Origin: Akkermansia massiliensis
GTDB lineage: Bacteria > Verrucomicrobiota > Verrucomicrobiia > Verrucomicrobiales > Akkermansiaceae
Direction: 5' to 3'
NCBI RefSeq assembly: GCF_018847375.1
Contig: NZ_CP072036.1
Coordinates: forward strand, 372,001-436,000
DNA length: 64,000 bases
The notes under the pieces are model-generated. The model made no database searches. It was not told where the DNA came from and saw only the letters and a list, made by a program, of their open reading frames with translations. Shown one piece after another: positions 1 to 8,668 of this stretch (the first letter of the stretch is position 1; the number at the start of each line of letters is the position of its first letter). The translations under genes were made by a program, and so were the position numbers.

Positions 1-361
1 GACGAAGGGCTTCACGGGCCTGGGATTCGGTCACGCCGCCTACTTCAAACAGAATGTTGCCGGGACGGACAACGGCCACCCAGCCTTCCACGGCGCCCTT
101 GCCCTTACCCATACGAGTATCCGGGGGACGGGACGTAAAGGACTTCTGCGGGAAAATGCGGATGAACACCTTACCTTTACGTTTCAGGTAACGGTTGATC
201 GCAATACGGCAGGCTTCAATCTGGTTGTTGGTGATCCAACCGCGGTCGAGCACCTGAAGGCCGAAGTCACCAAAGGCAACATAGGTACCGCTGGTGGCAT
301 TGCCGGAACGGCTGCCGCGGTGCATCTTGCGGTGCTTCACTCTTTTGGGCATTAAAGGCAT
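1..361 (-). CDS. rplP: 50S ribosomal protein L16 (partial, 3' end outside window)
   Basis: L16 sits near the peptidyl-transferase centre and helps position tRNA. The visible 120 codons give an N-terminus [16 protein letters not shown] and the conserved [21 protein letters not shown] and TRMGKGKGA blocks. The remaining 15-20 residues lie beyond base 1. Two in-frame ATGs exist, at 361 and 352. AGGAGG at 370-375 is 8 nt from the first and 17 nt from the second, so the 361 start is preferred. It is the last gene visible in the operon, 51 bases after rpsC. Confidence 0.95.
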   Translation of the reverse strand, partial: MPLMPKRVKHRKMHRGSRSGNATSGTYVAFGDFGLQVLDRGWITNNQIEACRIAINRYLKRKGKVFIRIFPQKSFTSRPPDTRMGKGKGAVEGWVAVVRPGNILFEVGGVTESQAREALR

Positions 362-412
362 ATCTTATTCCTCCTTGTGTTAAGTGTGATGAACAATGTG
401 ATGGCGGCTTTC

Positions 413-1102
413 TTAGGCACGCGGACGACGGGGACCGCGGGGGCCGGACGGGCGTGAGGTCTGCTGGGAGACGACTTCATCGCGCTTGTTGACCCAGCAC
501 TTCACGCCGATGATGCCGTACAGGGTGCGGGCTTCGGCGAAACCGTAGTCAATCGGGGTGCGGAGCGTCTGCAACGGCACTTTGCCTTCGCGGTACCATT
601 CGGCACGGGCGATATCGGCGCCGCCGAGACGGCCAGCGCAGCGGATGCGGATGCCGTCGGCGCCACGTTCCATGGCTACCTGCACGGCGCGCTTCATGGC
701 GCGGCGGAAGGAAACGCGGCGTTCCAGCTGGACGGCCACGTTTTCAGCGATGAGCTGGGCGTCTGTTTCAGGGGAACGGATTTCCACGATGTCAATGTTG
801 ACCTGGGTGGAAGCGCCGCACAGGCCCTGGAGGTACTGGCGGATCTTTTCAATTTCTTCACCCTTGCGGCCGATGACAAGACCAGGACGGGCGGTGTGGA
901 CGGTAATGCGGACGCTGTTCCAGGCGCGTTCAATCACGATGCTGGAGACGGCGGCGGACATCAACTGTTCCTTGATGTACTTGCGCATCACCAAGTCTTC
1001 ATGCAGCTTGGTGGCGTAATCCTGGCCCGTGGCGTACCACTTGGAACGCCAGTCCTTGTTGACGGCGAGGCGGAACCCGATTGGATTTACTTTCTGACCC
1101 AT
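413..1102 (-). CDS. rpsC: 30S ribosomal protein S3
   Basis: S3 lines the mRNA entry tunnel and has helicase activity with S4 and S5. The 229-residue product starts [12 protein letters not shown]. It carries the KH domain ([21 protein letters not shown], about residues 64-85) and the C-terminal S3 domain with RRAMKRAVQ and [13 protein letters not shown]. The tail is rich in Pro, Arg and Gly. Length is normal for the family. No Shine-Dalgarno is evident before the ATG, although the gene must be highly expressed. It lies between rplV and rplP in the usual S10 order. Confidence 0.97.
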   Translation of the reverse strand: MGQKVNPIGFRLAVNKDWRSKWYATGQDYATKLHEDLVMRKYIKEQLMSAAVSSIVIERAWNSVRITVHTARPGLVIGRKGEEIEKIRQYLQGLCGASTQVNIDIVEIRSPETDAQLIAENVAVQLERRVSFRRAMKRAVQVAMERGADGIRIRCAGRLGGADIARAEWYREGKVPLQTLRTPIDYGFAEARTLYGIIGVKCWVNKRDEVVSQQTSRPSGPRGPRRPRA

Positions 1103-1141
1103 GATATTAGTTCAGCTATATGTGTGTTAGATTGGAATGAC

Positions 1142-1480
1142 TTAGCCTTCTTGATCGGCCAGTACGACGGTGATATGGGATGTGCGCTTGCGGATCATGT
1201 TGGCGGATCCACGGGCGCGGGGCATCGTGCGGCGCATCGTGGGGCCTTCATCGACCATGACGGACTTGACCACCAGCGTGTCAACGGACAGTTCCGCATT
1301 ATTCTCGGCGTTGGCCAAGGCGGACTTGAGCGTCTTATTCAGCAGGTAGGCACCCTTCTTGGGGGTGTAGGACAGGATGTCGGTCGCCTGGGAGACGGAC
1401 AAGCCTTGAATTTCTTGAGCAATATCGCGCATCTTCTTGGCAGAGATGCGGGCGTATTTGTAAACAGCTTTCACTTCCAT
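1142..1480 (-). CDS. rplV: 50S ribosomal protein L22
   Basis: L22 lines the peptide exit tunnel and is an early 23S rRNA-binding assembly protein. The 112 residues contain the family pattern YARISAKKMRDIAQEIQGL near the N-terminus and the hairpin-loop region MRRTMPRARGSANMIRKRTSH near the C-terminus. A GAGG Shine-Dalgarno lies about 8 bases before the ATG. In most bacteria rpsS is immediately upstream; here an unrelated 711-base gene (1520-2230) separates the two. Confidence 0.97.
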   Translation of the reverse strand: MEVKAVYKYARISAKKMRDIAQEIQGLSVSQATDILSYTPKKGAYLLNKTLKSALANAENNAELSVDTLVVKSVMVDEGPTMRRTMPRARGSANMIRKRTSHITVVLADQEG

Positions 1481-1519
1481 GGGTTTTTCCTCGTAGTGCA
1501 GGTTATTGATGAAGATGAT

Positions 1520-2230
1520 TTAGTCGTTGGTTTTTACTGAGGCAGAATCTCCGACGCGCACCGGCTCGGCGGGCGCCGCAAGTTTCTGAACAAGCGCGCC
1601 ACATACTTCCTTGCGGACGTCCGTGACTACGGCTTCTCCGATGGTTTGCGCTCCCCGGGTCACCTGTACGGGCATCCCGACTTGCATCCCTGCCGTTCTG
1701 CCGGCGTTCAGCACCACTACTCCGGATTCGGAGTCAATGCTGAGCACCTTGGCTTCCGCCAGGGTTCCCGCGCCATCTCGCACGGGCTGTTGCCTGTATC
1801 CCAGAACGGACTCCAGCAGGCGCAGGGAGCTTTCCACTGCCGTCCTTGCATTTGCGTCCTCGGATATGGCTTGTTTCATGTAGGCGAGGATGGCTCCGGA
1901 GAGCTTGACGGACGCCTGCTCCAGCCGCTGAATGCGGTCATTGGAGGCTTCGATGTCTGCCACCGCCTGAATCAGGCGTTCCTCACTATTACCTAGCGCT
2001 GCGCCTCCCAAAGCTTCCAGCCGGGTACGGATGTCCACCAGCTGGGCGGCCGCCTTGTCGGCGTCGCTGCGGGCCTGGACATAGGATGCCTTGAGGGCCG
2101 CATTCTGCTTTTCGAGACGCTCGATTCTGCGCGTCAGTGCCGCCGTATCCTCTTCCGCTCCCTGCAGTATCCCGCCCAGCCCTACAAGGGTGGTAAGGGA
2201 ATAGGCAAGGATGGAAGAAGAGTTCGACAT
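1520..2230 (-). CDS. Uncharacterised coiled-coil protein with MreC-like C-terminal region, inserted in the S10 operon
   Basis: Not recognised as any ribosomal or operon-typical protein. The 236 residues begin with a short hydrophobic stretch (SILAYSLTTLVGLGGILQG) that could be an uncleaved signal or membrane anchor. A heptad-rich coiled coil follows (about residues 30-65, RRIERLEKQNAALKASY, and again about 85-110). The last 80 residues are beta-rich, with VVLNAGRTAGMQVGMPVQV and IGEAVVTDVRKEVCGALVQKL. This resembles the repeated glycine-turn pattern of the MreC beta domain and related envelope proteins. It sits 39 bases before rplV and 20 bases after rpsS on the same strand, so it should be co-transcribed and abundant. 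An envelope or cell-shape role is inference from the architecture only. Confidence 0.7.
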   Translation of the reverse strand: MSNSSSILAYSLTTLVGLGGILQGAEEDTAALTRRIERLEKQNAALKASYVQARSDADKAAAQLVDIRTRLEALGGAALGNSEERLIQAVADIEASNDRIQRLEQASVKLSGAILAYMKQAISEDANARTAVESSLRLLESVLGYRQQPVRDGAGTLAEAKVLSIDSESGVVVLNAGRTAGMQVGMPVQVTRGAQTIGEAVVTDVRKEVCGALVQKLAAPAEPVRVGDSASVKTND

Positions 2231-2250
2231 GTTGATTGTTAACTTACTGA

Positions 2251-2520
2251 TTACTTCTTACCGATACCGCCGTGCTGTTTGAAGACACGAGTCGGGGCAA
2301 ATTCACCAAGCTTGTGGCCTACCATGTTTTCCGTGACGTACACCGTGGCAAAGTTCTTGCCGGCGTGCACCAGGAAGGTCAGACCGACGAAGTCAGGCGT
2401 AATCATGGATGCGCGGCTCCAGGTCTTGATCGGCTTGCGGTCACCGGTTTCAAGCTGAGCGTCGATCTTGGCGAGAAGCTTTTGACTGACAAAAGGGCCT
2501 TTTTTGAGAGAACGTCCCAT
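2251..2520 (-). CDS. rpsS: 30S ribosomal protein S19
   Basis: S19 binds the 16S rRNA head with S13. The 89-residue product opens [19 protein letters not shown] and has the characteristic [20 protein letters not shown] and [15 protein letters not shown] motifs. Length matches the family. Its upstream neighbour is rplB. The downstream gene is the atypical coiled-coil gene rather than rplV. Confidence 0.97.
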   Translation of the reverse strand: MGRSLKKGPFVSQKLLAKIDAQLETGDRKPIKTWSRASMITPDFVGLTFLVHAGKNFATVYVTENMVGHKLGEFAPTRVFKQHGGIGKK

Positions 2521-2555
2521 GTTATATGATCCTAGTTAAAGTTATTGTGTATTGG

Positions 2556-3392
2556 TTACTTGGCGTTGCGGCGCTGTACGATGACGGAGTCGCTGGGCTT
2601 GCGGAGACGGCGGGTCTTCTGGCCCTTGACGTGGCCCCACGGAGACTTGAGGTGCTGACGACCGCCGCCGGACTTGGACTTGCCTTCACCACCACCGTTC
2701 GGGTGGTCGACGGGGTTCATCGTCATACCGCGCACGGTGGGACGAACGCCCATCCAGCGGGTGCGGCCGGCCTTGCCGGACATTTCGTTCATGTGCTGGG
2801 TATTGCCAACCTGACCGATGGTGCAGTAGCAATCCTCATTGAAACGGCGGATTTCGCCGGAGGGCATCTTGATCAGCGCATAACCTGCTTCACGGTTGGA
2901 AACAATGGCCTGCTGGCCGGCTGCACGGGCAACCTTGCCGCCGGAACCCGGACGGATTTCAATGTTGTGAACGGAGGTACCCAGGGGAACGTTCTTCAGG
3001 GGCATCGCATTGCCGACCTTGGGAGCAACCTTCTGGCCGCTTTCCACCTTCATGCCCACCTGGAGGCCCGTAGGAGCCAGGATGTAGGACTTTTCACCGT
3101 CCTTGTATTCGATCAGGGCGATGCGGCAGGTGCGGTTGGGATCGTATTCGATGGTAAGCACGGTGGCGGGCACGTCAAACTTGTTGCGCTTGAAGTCCAC
3201 CAGGCGATACTTGCGCTTGTGGCCACCGCCGATGTGGCGGGTGGTGATGCGGCCGTTGTTATTGCGGCCACCGGATTTCTTGAGGGGTCTGCAGAGACTC
3301 TTTTCCGGGGTAGAGGTGGTGATTTCGTCAAAGGACGGCCACACCTTGTAGCGGTTAGAGGGAGTAACTGGCTTGAATGACTTGAGGGACAT
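2556..3392 (-). CDS. rplB: 50S ribosomal protein L2
   Basis: L2 is a primary 23S rRNA-binding protein needed for subunit joining and peptidyl-transferase activity. The product has 278 residues. It shows [21 protein letters not shown] in the N-terminal OB fold, the SH3-like middle, and the C-terminal [20 protein letters not shown] loop with the conserved histidine near the active centre. AAGGA-rich sequence precedes the ATG. It stands between rplW and rpsS, as expected. Confidence 0.98.
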   Translation of the reverse strand: MSLKSFKPVTPSNRYKVWPSFDEITTSTPEKSLCRPLKKSGGRNNNGRITTRHIGGGHKRKYRLVDFKRNKFDVPATVLTIEYDPNRTCRIALIEYKDGEKSYILAPTGLQVGMKVESGQKVAPKVGNAMPLKNVPLGTSVHNIEIRPGSGGKVARAAGQQAIVSNREAGYALIKMPSGEIRRFNEDCYCTIGQVGNTQHMNEMSGKAGRTRWMGVRPTVRGMTMNPVDHPNGGGEGKSKSGGGRQHLKSPWGHVKGQKTRRLRKPSDSVIVQRRNAK

Positions 3393-3419
3393 GATAGCTT
3401 TCCTTCCTAGTAGGGGGCT

Positions 3420-3704
3420 TTAAACGAGGTCAAGGGTTTCACCGTTGGCAAGCTTGATGTAAGCTTTTTTCCAATGAGCGGTGCGACCTGCATCAGCACG
3501 GCGCTGACGCTTGAGCTTGCCGTCATAGTTGGCGGTGCGCACGGAAGCGACCTTCTTGCCGAAAGCGACTTCGACAGCCTTTTTGATTTCGATTTTGTTG
3601 GCGTCGCGGTCAACTTCAAGGACCAGCTCGCCAGTGGTTTCCTGGAGCATGGTGGCCTTTTCGCTGATGCGCACCTTCTTGATGACTTGGTAAATGTCTT
3701 TCAT
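3420..3704 (-). CDS. rplW: 50S ribosomal protein L23
   Basis: L23 sits at the exit-tunnel mouth and docks SRP and trigger factor. The 94 residues carry the family motifs: DIYQVIKKVRISEKAT at the start, VDRDANKIEIKKAVEVAFGKKV in the middle, and KKAYIKLANGETLDLV at the C-terminus. It lies 6 bases downstream of rplD, consistent with coupled translation. Confidence 0.96.
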   Translation of the reverse strand: MKDIYQVIKKVRISEKATMLQETTGELVLEVDRDANKIEIKKAVEVAFGKKVASVRTANYDGKLKRQRRADAGRTAHWKKAYIKLANGETLDLV

Positions 3705-3710
3705 GGCTTC

Positions 3711-4319
3711 TTAAGCAGTACGGCTGGCGAGGGTTTCTAAAGCGTTGTCAACGAGGATCACTGCATCAGCGTTCATGAGCTGTTCAATGTTCACTTCTGC
3801 GGCGGTCATCAGGAGAACTTCCTGAACGTTGCGGCCGGCAAGATAGGTGGAATCGTCAAAGGAAGCGGCTACGATGAGCACCTTCCTGGCGTCCGTCAGA
3901 TCCTTGACGGCCTTGATGAAGGACTTGGTCTTGCCGTCGGCCACGGAGAATTCGGCAACGGTGCTGACCTTGGAAGCGGCGATCAGATCGCCCAGCACGC
4001 GGCGCAGGGCCAGGCGGCGGGTGCTCTTGTTCACCTTCTTGGTGTAGTCGCAGGGGCGGGGACCGAAGACCACGCCGCCGCCCACAAAGATGGGAGCGCG
4101 CTTGTCGCCGTGACGGGCATTACCGGTGCCCTTCTGGCGGAAGATCTTCTTGTTGTTGCCGCTGACTTCAGCGCGGGTCTTGGAGTTGGCGGAACCGGTG
4201 CGGCGGTTCGCCTGGTAGGCCACGATGAGGTCATGCACGGCCTGGGAGCCCTTGTCACTGCCTACAAGCTGGATGTTGGCGGCAGCGGCGGCTTCTAATG
4301 TAAAGGTATTTGCGGACAT
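3711..4319 (-). CDS. rplD: 50S ribosomal protein L4
   Basis: L4 binds 23S rRNA and extends a loop into the exit tunnel. In enterobacteria it also represses its own operon. The 202-residue product contains the family signature KIFRQKGTGNARHGDKRAP followed by GGGVVFGPRPCDYTKKVNKS (about residues 58-95), then the globular domain with KVLIVAASFD. The N-terminus is alanine-rich and slightly unusual but no domain is missing. Whether L4 autoregulates this operon cannot be read from the sequence. Confidence 0.96.
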   Translation of the reverse strand: MSANTFTLEAAAAANIQLVGSDKGSQAVHDLIVAYQANRRTGSANSKTRAEVSGNNKKIFRQKGTGNARHGDKRAPIFVGGGVVFGPRPCDYTKKVNKSTRRLALRRVLGDLIAASKVSTVAEFSVADGKTKSFIKAVKDLTDARKVLIVAASFDDSTYLAGRNVQEVLLMTAAEVNIEQLMNADAVILVDNALETLASRTA

Positions 4320-4360
4320 AGATAGGTTTTCCTATAATCAATGTGAGGTTAACTAAAGCC

Positions 4361-4996
4361 TTACTTCTTCTTGGCGGGGCGGATCACGAGGTAGGAACCG
4401 CGTGCACCGGGAACGGCGCCGGAGATAAGAATGACGTTGTCTTCCGGACGTACGGCCACAACCTTCAGGTTCTGTACCGTGCGCTTGGCATTGCCCATCT
4501 GTCCGGGCATCTTCTGGTTCTTCCAGACGCGGCCGGGGGTGGAACAGCCACCCACACCACCGGTACGGCGGTGCATCATGGAACCGTGGGCGGCGGGAGA
4601 GCCGTGGAAGTTGTGGCGGCGCATCGCGCCCTGGAAGCCCTTCCCCTTGGAAGTGCCGATCACGTCAACCCACTGGCCGGCGGAAAAGAGGTCCACGCCG
4701 GGATCTTCAGCACCTTCAGCAGGCAGTTCGGAAGCTTCCACGCGGAATTCCTTGAGGAGCTTGGTGGGCTGGATGCCCAGTTTCTTGAAGTGGCCGGCCT
4801 GAGGCTTGGCCACGCGGCTTTCCTTCTGCGCATCAAAGGCAACCTGAATGGCGTTGTAGCCATCCTTGTCTTCCGTTTTGATCTGGGCGAAGGTGTTGCC
4901 CTTTACGTCAATGACGGTCACGGGCACCATAGCGCCGGATTCCTGGTCAAACAGACGGGTCATGCCGACCTTTTTTCCGATAAGTCCTAGAGCCAT
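4361..4996 (-). CDS. rplC: 50S ribosomal protein L3
   Basis: L3 is an early assembly protein reaching towards the peptidyl-transferase centre. The 211 residues begin MALGLIGKKVGMTRLFD and include SKGKGFQGAMRRHNF and the conserved loop GSMMHRRTGGVGGCSTPGRV around residues 140-160. These are followed by WKNQKMPGQMGN, whose glutamine is the usual methylation site. Normal length. It lies between rpsJ and rplD. Confidence 0.97.
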   Translation of the reverse strand: MALGLIGKKVGMTRLFDQESGAMVPVTVIDVKGNTFAQIKTEDKDGYNAIQVAFDAQKESRVAKPQAGHFKKLGIQPTKLLKEFRVEASELPAEGAEDPGVDLFSAGQWVDVIGTSKGKGFQGAMRRHNFHGSPAAHGSMMHRRTGGVGGCSTPGRVWKNQKMPGQMGNAKRTVQNLKVVAVRPEDNVILISGAVPGARGSYLVIRPAKKK

Positions 4997-5041
4997 TGTA
5001 GTGTGTCTTTCTGTTTTTTAATTACTTATCCGGGTACCAAA

Positions 5042-5350
5042 CTAGATGCGGATCGTGATGTCCACACCGGCCGGGAGATTGAGCTTCTTGAGCTCATCAA
5101 TCGTGCGGGCGGTCGGGTCGACGATGTCGAGCAGGCGCTTGTGGGTGCGGATTTCAAATTGTTCAGCCGACTTCTTGTTGACGTGAACGGAACGGTTCAC
5201 GGAGAATTTTTCAATGCGGGTCGGCAACGGGATCGGGCCGTGAACTTTGGCTCCGGTGCGCTTGGCGGTTTCAACGATCTCCTGGGAGGAGCGGTCGATG
5301 GCGCGGGAGTCAAATGCGCGGAGTCGAATGCGGATTTTTGGACTTTGCAT
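5042..5350 (-). CDS. rpsJ: 30S ribosomal protein S10
   Basis: S10 is both a 30S protein and, as NusE, a transcription antitermination factor. The 102 residues start [19 protein letters not shown] and contain the family motif [22 protein letters not shown] and [18 protein letters not shown]. Only 37 bases separate it from the fusA stop, with no tuf gene between, so the str and S10 clusters appear joined. The ATG lacks a clear Shine-Dalgarno. Confidence 0.97.
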   Translation of the reverse strand: MQSPKIRIRLRAFDSRAIDRSSQEIVETAKRTGAKVHGPIPLPTRIEKFSVNRSVHVNKKSAEQFEIRTHKRLLDIVDPTARTIDELKKLNLPAGVDITIRI

Positions 5351-5387
5351 GGACGTGCGGTCTATTGGTTATACTTCAAAGGTTTGT

Positions 5388-7535
5388 TTATTTAGCCTTC
5401 TCGGTGACGATCTGGTCAACGAGGTTCTGAGGCACCTGTTCAAAGTGGGAGGGCTCCATGGAGTAGGAGGCGCGGCCACTGGAAAGGGTACGGATGGCGG
5501 TGGAATAACCGAACATTTCGGACAAGGGAACCATGGCCTTCAGGATGCAGGCGTTGGCCTTGTTTTCCATGTTGCTGATCTGGCCGCGGCGGCGGTTCAG
5601 GTCACCCATGATGTCGCCCTGGTAGTCGGTCGGCGTGGAAGCTTCAACGGACATGATGGGTTCCAGCATGATGGGCTTGGCCTTCTTGAAGGCGTCCTTC
5701 ATGGCGAAGATGGCGGCCATCTTGAATGCGTTTTCGTTGGAGTCCACTTCGTGGTAGGAACCGTCCACCACTTCAACGTGCACGTCCACCACCGGATAAC
5801 CGGCGATAACGCCCGTGGTCATGGCTTCATTGAGGCCGGCATAGACGGCGTTCATGTATTCCTTCGGAATGGCGCCGCCCACGATCTTGTTTTCGATGGT
5901 GAGGCCCTTGCCGCGTTCGTTCGGCTTCACGTCAATCACCACGTGGCCGTACTGGCCGCGGCCGCCGGACTGCTTGACCAGCTTGCCGTCGCCATGGGCG
6001 GGGGCAGTGATGGTTTCGCGGTAGGCGATCTGGGGCTTGCCGATGTCGGCTTCCACCTTGAATTCGCGCATCAGGCGGTCAATGATGATTTCCAGGTGAA
6101 GTTCACCCATGCCGGAGATCAGGGTTTGTCCGGTTTCTTCGTCGGTCTTCACGCGGAAGGTCGGGTCTTCTTCAGACAGGCGGCCCAGAGCGTTGGACAT
6201 TTTTTCCTGGTCGGCCTTGGTCTTGGGTTCCACGGCCATGGAAATAACGGTTTCCGGGAAGGTGGGGGGTTCCAGGCAGACATCGTTGTCCGGGCTGGTG
6301 ATGGTGTCGCCCGTGGTCACGTTGCGCAGGCCCACGATGGCGGCGATGTCGCCAGAGTATACGGCGTCAATGTCCGTGTGCTGGTCAGCCTGGATCTGGA
6401 TGATGCGGCCCACGCGTTCCGTCTTGCGGGTGCGGGGGTTGTACACGGTGTCACCCTTCTTGAGGACGCCGGCGTACACGCGGATAAACACCAGCTTGCC
6501 GACAAACTTGTCAGCCCAGAGCTTGAATGCCAGAACCATGGGCTTGGCATCGTCCGTAGCGGTAATCTTGAAGGTTTCTTCCGCATCCAGCGTGCTTTCA
6601 GCGTGGGCGGGAACGGTTTCCACCGGAGAGGGGAGGTAATCCACCACGGCGTCAAGCAGGAACTGGACGCCCTTGTTCTTGAAGGCGGAACCACCGGCAA
6701 CGGGGATGAACTTGTTGGTGATGGTGGCGCGGCGGATGGCTTCCTTGAGTTCCTTGGGGGTGAAGGGTTCTTCCATGAGAACCTTTTCAGCAAGTTCGTC
6801 GTCCACGTCGGCCACGCGGCTCACCAGTTCATGGTAGGCCAGTTCGGCTTCTTCCTTGAGTTCAGCGGGGATTTCCTCAACCGTGTAGGTGGAGCCCAGA
6901 CGGTCGTTGTCGGCATACATGACAGCCTTCTGGTTCACCACGTCAATCTGGCCGCGGAGCTGGTCTTCAGCGCCGATGGGGATCAGAATGGCGGCGGCGT
7001 TCGCACCCAGCTTGTTGTGGATGTCGTCCAGCACGTTGTTGAAGTTGGCGCCGGTACGGTCCATCTTGTTCACGAAGCACATGCGGGGAACGCTGTACTT
7101 GGTGGCCTGGCGCCATACGGTTTCCGTCTGGGGCTGCACGCCGGCCACACCGCAGAATACCACGATGGCGCCGTCAAGCACGCGGAGGGAACGTTCCACT
7201 TCAGCGGTGAAGTCAACGTGCCCGGGGGTGTCAATAATGTTCAACTGGAAGTTTTCGCCTTCGAACATTTTGCTGATACCTTCATTTTTCACCTGCTTCC
7301 AGTTGGTGGTAACGGCAGCGGAGGTAATGGTGATACCGCGTTCGCGTTCCTGCTCCATCCAGTCGGTAGTGGTGGAACCGTCGTGGGTTTCACCGATCTT
7401 GTGGATCATGCCGGTGTAGAAAAGAATACGCTCGGACAAAGTAGTTTTGCCGGCGTCAATGTGAGCGGAGATACCGATGTTGCGGTAGCGCTCAAGGGGA
7501 GCCTTGCGATTGGGATTGTTTACGTGATCGGACAT
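5388..7535 (-). CDS. fusA: Translation elongation factor G
   Basis: EF-G is the GTPase driving ribosomal translocation and, with RRF, recycling. The 715-residue product has the G1 motif GISAHIDAGKTTLSER near residue 24, the G2 region RERGITITSAAV, G3 DTPGHVDF and G4 NKMDRTG. Domain II, the EF-G domain IV loop (GGRGQYGHV) and domain V complete the normal architecture. The long open frame on the opposite strand is an antisense artefact of codon bias. It lies between rpsG and rpsJ. Confidence 0.98.
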   Translation of the reverse strand: MSDHVNNPNRKAPLERYRNIGISAHIDAGKTTLSERILFYTGMIHKIGETHDGSTTTDWMEQERERGITITSAAVTTNWKQVKNEGISKMFEGENFQLNIIDTPGHVDFTAEVERSLRVLDGAIVVFCGVAGVQPQTETVWRQATKYSVPRMCFVNKMDRTGANFNNVLDDIHNKLGANAAAILIPIGAEDQLRGQIDVVNQKAVMYADNDRLGSTYTVEEIPAELKEEAELAYHELVSRVADVDDELAEKVLMEEPFTPKELKEAIRRATITNKFIPVAGGSAFKNKGVQFLLDAVVDYLPSPVETVPAHAESTLDAEETFKITATDDAKPMVLAFKLWADKFVGKLVFIRVYAGVLKKGDTVYNPRTRKTERVGRIIQIQADQHTDIDAVYSGDIAAIVGLRNVTTGDTITSPDNDVCLEPPTFPETVISMAVEPKTKADQEKMSNALGRLSEEDPTFRVKTDEETGQTLISGMGELHLEIIIDRLMREFKVEADIGKPQIAYRETITAPAHGDGKLVKQSGGRGQYGHVVIDVKPNERGKGLTIENKIVGGAIPKEYMNAVYAGLNEAMTTGVIAGYPVVDVHVEVVDGSYHEVDSNENAFKMAAIFAMKDAFKKAKPIMLEPIMSVEASTPTDYQGDIMGDLNRRRGQISNMENKANACILKAMVPLSEMFGYSTAIRTLSSGRASYSMEPSHFEQVPQNLVDQIVTEKAK

Positions 7536-7598
7536 AGTGTCTGGAAAGTATCTGTAATGATCGAAAGTGAATGGTTCGGCTGACAGTCGCTGAAGGGA

Positions 7599-8072
7599 TT
7601 ACCAGCGGAAGTGGGCAAAGGCGCGGTTGGCCTGGGCCATCTTGTGAACGTCGTCGCGCTTGCGGACGGAGGAACCCTGGTTGTTGGCGGCTTCCTTGAT
7701 TTCGTTGGCAAGAGCCTTGTGCATCGGCACGCCCTTGCGGTTGCGGGCGTAGTTCACAATCCAGCGCATGGCCAGGGATTCGGAACGGGCCGGGTCCACT
7801 TCCAGAGGCACCTGGTAGGTGGCGCCACCTACGCGGCGGCTCTTCACTTCCACACGGGGCTTGGCATTTTCAATGGCGCGGGTGATCACTTCCAGGGGAT
7901 CAATGCTGTCCGTGCCTTCGTTAGCCATGTCGATGGCGGCATAAACAATGCGTTCCGCAAGGGAGCGCTTGCCATCCAGCATAACCTTGCTGATCAGTTT
8001 GCCAACAAGAGAGCTGTCGTAACGGGGGTCACGACGTTCGATTTTTCTATAGACGCGTTTACGGCGGGCCAT
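7599..8072 (-). CDS. rpsG: 30S ribosomal protein S7
   Basis: S7 nucleates assembly of the 30S head and contacts the E-site. The 157 residues include MARRKRVYRKIERRDPRY, the motif DGKRSLAERIVYAA, KPRVEVKSRRVGGATYQVP (about residues 75-95) and the C-terminal NRAFAHFRW. Size is normal. An AT-rich ACTATATATT directly precedes the ATG instead of a recognisable Shine-Dalgarno. Confidence 0.97.
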   Translation of the reverse strand: MARRKRVYRKIERRDPRYDSSLVGKLISKVMLDGKRSLAERIVYAAIDMANEGTDSIDPLEVITRAIENAKPRVEVKSRRVGGATYQVPLEVDPARSESLAMRWIVNYARNRKGVPMHKALANEIKEAANNQGSSVRKRDDVHKMAQANRAFAHFRW

Positions 8073-8099
8073 AATATATAGTAGGTAAGATGTTAATGT

Positions 8100-8483
8100 T
8101 TACTTGGCGGCAACCTTCGGACGCTTGGCGCCATACTTGGAACGGCCCTGGCGGCGCTTGTCAACACCGAGGCAGTCAAGAGCCCCGCGGACGATATGGT
8201 AGCGAACACCCGGCAAGTCCTTCACACGACCGCCGCGAACGAGCACGATAGAGTGTTCCTGGAGGTTGTGACCTTCACCGCCGATGTAGGCGATCACTTC
8301 TTCACCATTGGTAAGACGGACTTTAGCCACTTTACGAAGAGCCGAGTTCGGCTTCTTGGGCGTACGGGTCATTACCTGGAGACAAACACCGCGGCGTTGC
8401 GGGCAGCTATGAAGAGCGCGTGACTTGGACTTCTCTTCCGGAGTAATACGTCCCTTGCGGACGAGCTGATTAATGGTCGGCAT
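8100..8483 (-). CDS. rpsL: 30S ribosomal protein S12
   Basis: S12 controls decoding accuracy at the A site. The 127 residues start [12 protein letters not shown] and contain the [16 protein letters not shown] loop. Its lysine is where streptomycin-resistance changes occur; here it is the usual, sensitive residue. [18 protein letters not shown] and the basic tail follow. AGGAAA lies just before the ATG. It is the first gene of the operon, about 140 bases after the predicted transcription start. Confidence 0.98.
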   Translation of the reverse strand: MPTINQLVRKGRITPEEKSKSRALHSCPQRRGVCLQVMTRTPKKPNSALRKVAKVRLTNGEEVIAYIGGEGHNLQEHSIVLVRGGRVKDLPGVRYHIVRGALDCLGVDKRRQGRSKYGAKRPKVAAK

Positions 8484-8557
8484 GTTTTCCTGCTTTGGTT
8501 GTGGTTCGTCGGTCTGGTCCGATATTCAAGGCGAACATCCCTTTCAGTAAGCAGGAA

Positions 8558-8618
8558 GCGCGCCTTTTTTCCGGAGGCAAACCCGATAGAAAACGTATTT
8601 CTTGCGCCTTTCGGCGCG
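8558..8618 (-). promoter_or_regulatory. rpsL leader with competing hairpins
   Basis: In the minus-strand leader RNA, GCGCC (8613-8617) can pair with GGCGC (8604-8608) around a GAAA tetraloop. The overlapping CGCGCC (8613-8618) can instead pair with GGCGCG further downstream (8559-8564). The two pairings exclude each other. This could be an autoregulatory leader for an S7- or S12-type feedback, but no known motif was recognised. Confidence 0.35.
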
Positions 8619-8631
8619 TTTGGGGACGGCC

Positions 8632-8659
8632 AATATAACGTGATTTTATATCATGACAA
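8632..8659 (-). promoter_or_regulatory. Sigma70-type promoter of the str-S10 operon
   Basis: Read on the minus strand, TTGTCA (8654-8659) and TATATT (8632-8637) are separated by 16 bases. Both boxes match 5 of 6 consensus positions. Transcription would start near 8625, giving a leader of about 140 bases before rpsL. No other good promoter was noticed between the acyltransferase pseudogene and rpsL. Confidence 0.7.
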
Positions 8660-8668
8660 GTCTTTTAT

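Noticed and set aside
5351..5387. Missing tuf gene between fusA and rpsJ as a deletion
   Set aside because: tuf is often located elsewhere in other phyla. The short clean spacer gives no sign of a deletion.
5247..7583. 778-codon open frame on the plus strand opposite fusA
   Set aside because: Translation is rich in His, Gly and Val with no domain, and the opposite strand encodes a complete EF-G. It is an antisense effect of GC-biased codons.
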